From Dehalococcoidia bacterium (lineage in GTDB: Bacteria; Chloroflexota; Dehalococcoidia; GIF9; AB-539-J10), in contig JAUVYD010000098.1 in NCBI GenBank assembly GCA_030603265.1, positions 1 through 6,123 of the forward strand: 6,123 bases of DNA. The letters are read 5' to 3'. The position numbers and the translations under genes are program-made. The notes below the pieces were generated by a model. The model was given only the letters and a program-made list of their open reading frames with translations, was not told where the DNA came from and did not search any database. Shown here piece by piece: positions 5,299 through 6,123 of the stretch (position 1 is its first letter; the number at the start of each line of letters is the position of its first letter).

Positions 5299-5334
5299 CC
5301 GGAACCCGAGAACATGCCGGAACCCGAGACTGGC
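5299..5334. repeat. Two tandem 18-bp units in the convergent spacer
   Basis: CCGGAACCCGAGA occurs at 5299-5311 and again at 5317-5329, exactly 18 bases apart. The first copy also forms GTTCC-C-GGAAC (5295-5305). It lies between the two convergent genes, outside any supported coding region. The 5223-5359 spacer otherwise shows nothing recognisable. Confidence 0.5.
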
Positions 5335-5359
5335 TCACGGAATGCCATGGGTTTGGCTT

Positions 5360-5968
5360 TCAGCTTGAAGGAACATACCAGTTGAATCCATTCTCCGTAT
5401 CCTCGTAAATGGTCTCACGACTATGCCGTCGAATCTTCCAGGCCATGAAGAGATCCCCGACTGAACCACTCGCATTCATCGCCGTTGCCAGTATCGCCAG
5501 GGTTATGGCGATCTCAGCACTTGCCAGTATGCCTGTCAGCAGGAAAGCCGGTGTGAGCAAGAGAAATGGGCCCAGCATAACCAGGAGATATTGATTCCTC
5601 CGAACAGGCGCTCCGGAGGTTGCGTAGAACGCCACGGGAAAGAACCTTCCGACCACTTTGACCCCGAAGCGGGGCTTGCCACCGAAGACTTGAAATAGGG
5701 CACCGTGGACACCCTCGTGCAGGACAATGTGTGCCACGAATACTCCCAGAACAAGCGGAAGGAAGGACTCACCAAGATTGGCGGGCCCTTCCAGGTATCC
5801 TCGAAGCAATCCTCTGATAGTAAGCCCAAGTACTATGGTCAGTCCGAAAATGGCGGCCCCGATGACCAACAAGACGACCAGGGTCCATCCTTTCAAATGC
5901 AACAGCCATCGACCAGCCAGTTGATAGTTATCCGGTATGCTCTGACCGCGCTCCATGTCATTCTTCAC
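5360..5968 (-). CDS. DUF3267 membrane zincin metalloprotease
   Basis: 202 aa, read leftward from a GTG start at 5968. On the minus strand AGGAGG (5980-5985) lies 11 bases upstream, a slightly long spacing. An in-frame ATG at 5956 is a weaker alternative. Hydrophobic segments at about 29-51, 69-83, 125-146 and 149-164 suggest four membrane spans. HEGVH at 84-88, in a span-end context (HIVLHEGVHGALFQVFGG), is the zinc-binding HExxH of the family, with E85 as the likely catalytic base. NASGSVGDL at 165-173 is the second conserved DUF3267 block and may supply a third ligand (D172). The topology recalls site-2-type intramembrane proteases, but no substrate is known. The tail DTENGFNWYV is also typical of the family. 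It converges on the lipoprotein gene, so joint regulation is not implied. GC is about 54%, lower than the left-hand operon. Confidence 0.88.
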   Translation of the reverse strand: MKNDMERGQSIPDNYQLAGRWLLHLKGWTLVVLLVIGAAIFGLTIVLGLTIRGLLRGYLEGPANLGESFLPLVLGVFVAHIVLHEGVHGALFQVFGGKPRFGVKVVGRFFPVAFYATSGAPVRRNQYLLVMLGPFLLLTPAFLLTGILASAEIAITLAILATAMNASGSVGDLFMAWKIRRHSRETIYEDTENGFNWYVPSS

Positions 5969-6040
5969 TGCGGGTTCACCCTCCTGCCCACGGCACTGCT
6001 ATGTGAATAGTACGCGAATTCCATCCCTTCTCTATTGCCC

Positions 6041-6069
6041 TTGACACTGCCCCTGCCCGTGGCTATAGT
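6041..6069 (+). promoter_or_regulatory. Near-consensus sigma-70 promoter
   Basis: TTGACA at 6041-6046 is a perfect -35. A 17-base spacer follows, then TATAGT at 6064-6069 (5 of 6 matches to TATAAT). Transcription would start near 6076 and run out of the window. It is the strongest promoter-like sequence here and is divergent from the DUF3267 gene. Confidence 0.8.
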
Positions 6070-6083
6070 CGGCGTGGTCCCAG

Positions 6084-6100
6084 CGGCGAGAGAGTCGCCG
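6084..6100 (+). other. Hairpin in the leader behind the 6041 promoter
   Basis: CGGCGA and TCGCCG are perfect 6-bp arms with a GAGAG loop, about 8 bases after the predicted transcription start. No Shine-Dalgarno or convincing start codon follows before the window ends. It could be the 5' end of a structured RNA or a stabilised leader. Confidence 0.4.
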
Positions 6101-6123
6101 GTGGACGCAGGGCGGGGCAGAGT

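Noticed and set aside
5176..5408. Small frames across the convergent spacer containing MPEPE repeats
   Set aside because: The repeat comes from the 18-bp tandem DNA repeat. There is no convincing ribosome site or domain.
5705..6010. Plus-strand frame opposite the DUF3267 gene
   Set aside because: Polar, no domain, antisense to an intact zincin gene.
6007..6012. Minus-strand TACTAT as a -10 for the DUF3267 gene
   Set aside because: The hexamer is fair, but no -35 resembling TTGACA lies 16-18 bases upstream. Left as a possibility only.
1..6123. CRISPR arrays, tRNA or rRNA genes, insertion sequences
   Set aside because: I found no regular spaced repeats, cloverleaf with TTCRA loop, rRNA core sequence, transposase or terminal inverted repeats.

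Overview
The window is a GC-rich stretch of bacterial chromosome from a probably anaerobic organism. It carries seven confident protein genes and one doubtful small ORF. I see no rRNA, tRNA, CRISPR array or insertion sequence. The suggestion of anaerobiosis rests on two MinD-type ATPases with inserted 2x[4Fe-4S] ferredoxin domains, a NifX/NifB-type cofactor-binding protein and an Mrp-type ATPase. GTG and TTG starts are frequent: only three of the seven confident genes start with ATG. A Chloroflexota (Dehalococcoidia-like) or similar anaerobic lineage is my best guess from gene content, but the sequence alone does not prove it.

Region 1 (30-3396, + strand) is a compact five-gene run: a Gly/Arg-rich zinc-ribbon protein, MinD-ferredoxin ATPase A, MinD-ferredoxin ATPase B (4-nt overlap with A), a NifX/NifB-family small protein, and an Mrp-like ATPase. 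This looks like a metal-cofactor or Fe-S handling module. The Mrp homologue lacks the C-terminal CxxC that normally carries the bridging cluster, and the NifX-family gene is clearly lower in GC than its neighbours. No nitrogenase or NifB gene is in view, so the client of the module is unknown.

Region 2 (3397-4047) is about 650 bases with no confident gene. It holds two perfect inverted repeats, one weak 62-codon ORF with a good Shine-Dalgarno, and, at its right end, a promoter with an overlapping palindromic operator.

Region 3 (4048-5222, + strand) is a two-gene unit. The first gene is an Rrf2/IscR-like regulator with three cysteines in the IscR cluster-ligand region. It overlaps by 4 nt a lipoprotein with a DUF2318-like double-CxxC domain. 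The operator in front of the regulator closely resembles the IscR type 1 box, which suggests autoregulation of the pair by Fe-S or redox status.

Region 4 (5223-6123) has a short repeat-bearing spacer, then a convergent minus-strand gene for a DUF3267 membrane zincin (HEGVH). At the extreme right is a near-consensus sigma-70 promoter on the + strand, followed by a GC-rich hairpin, pointing to a gene or structured RNA beyond the window.
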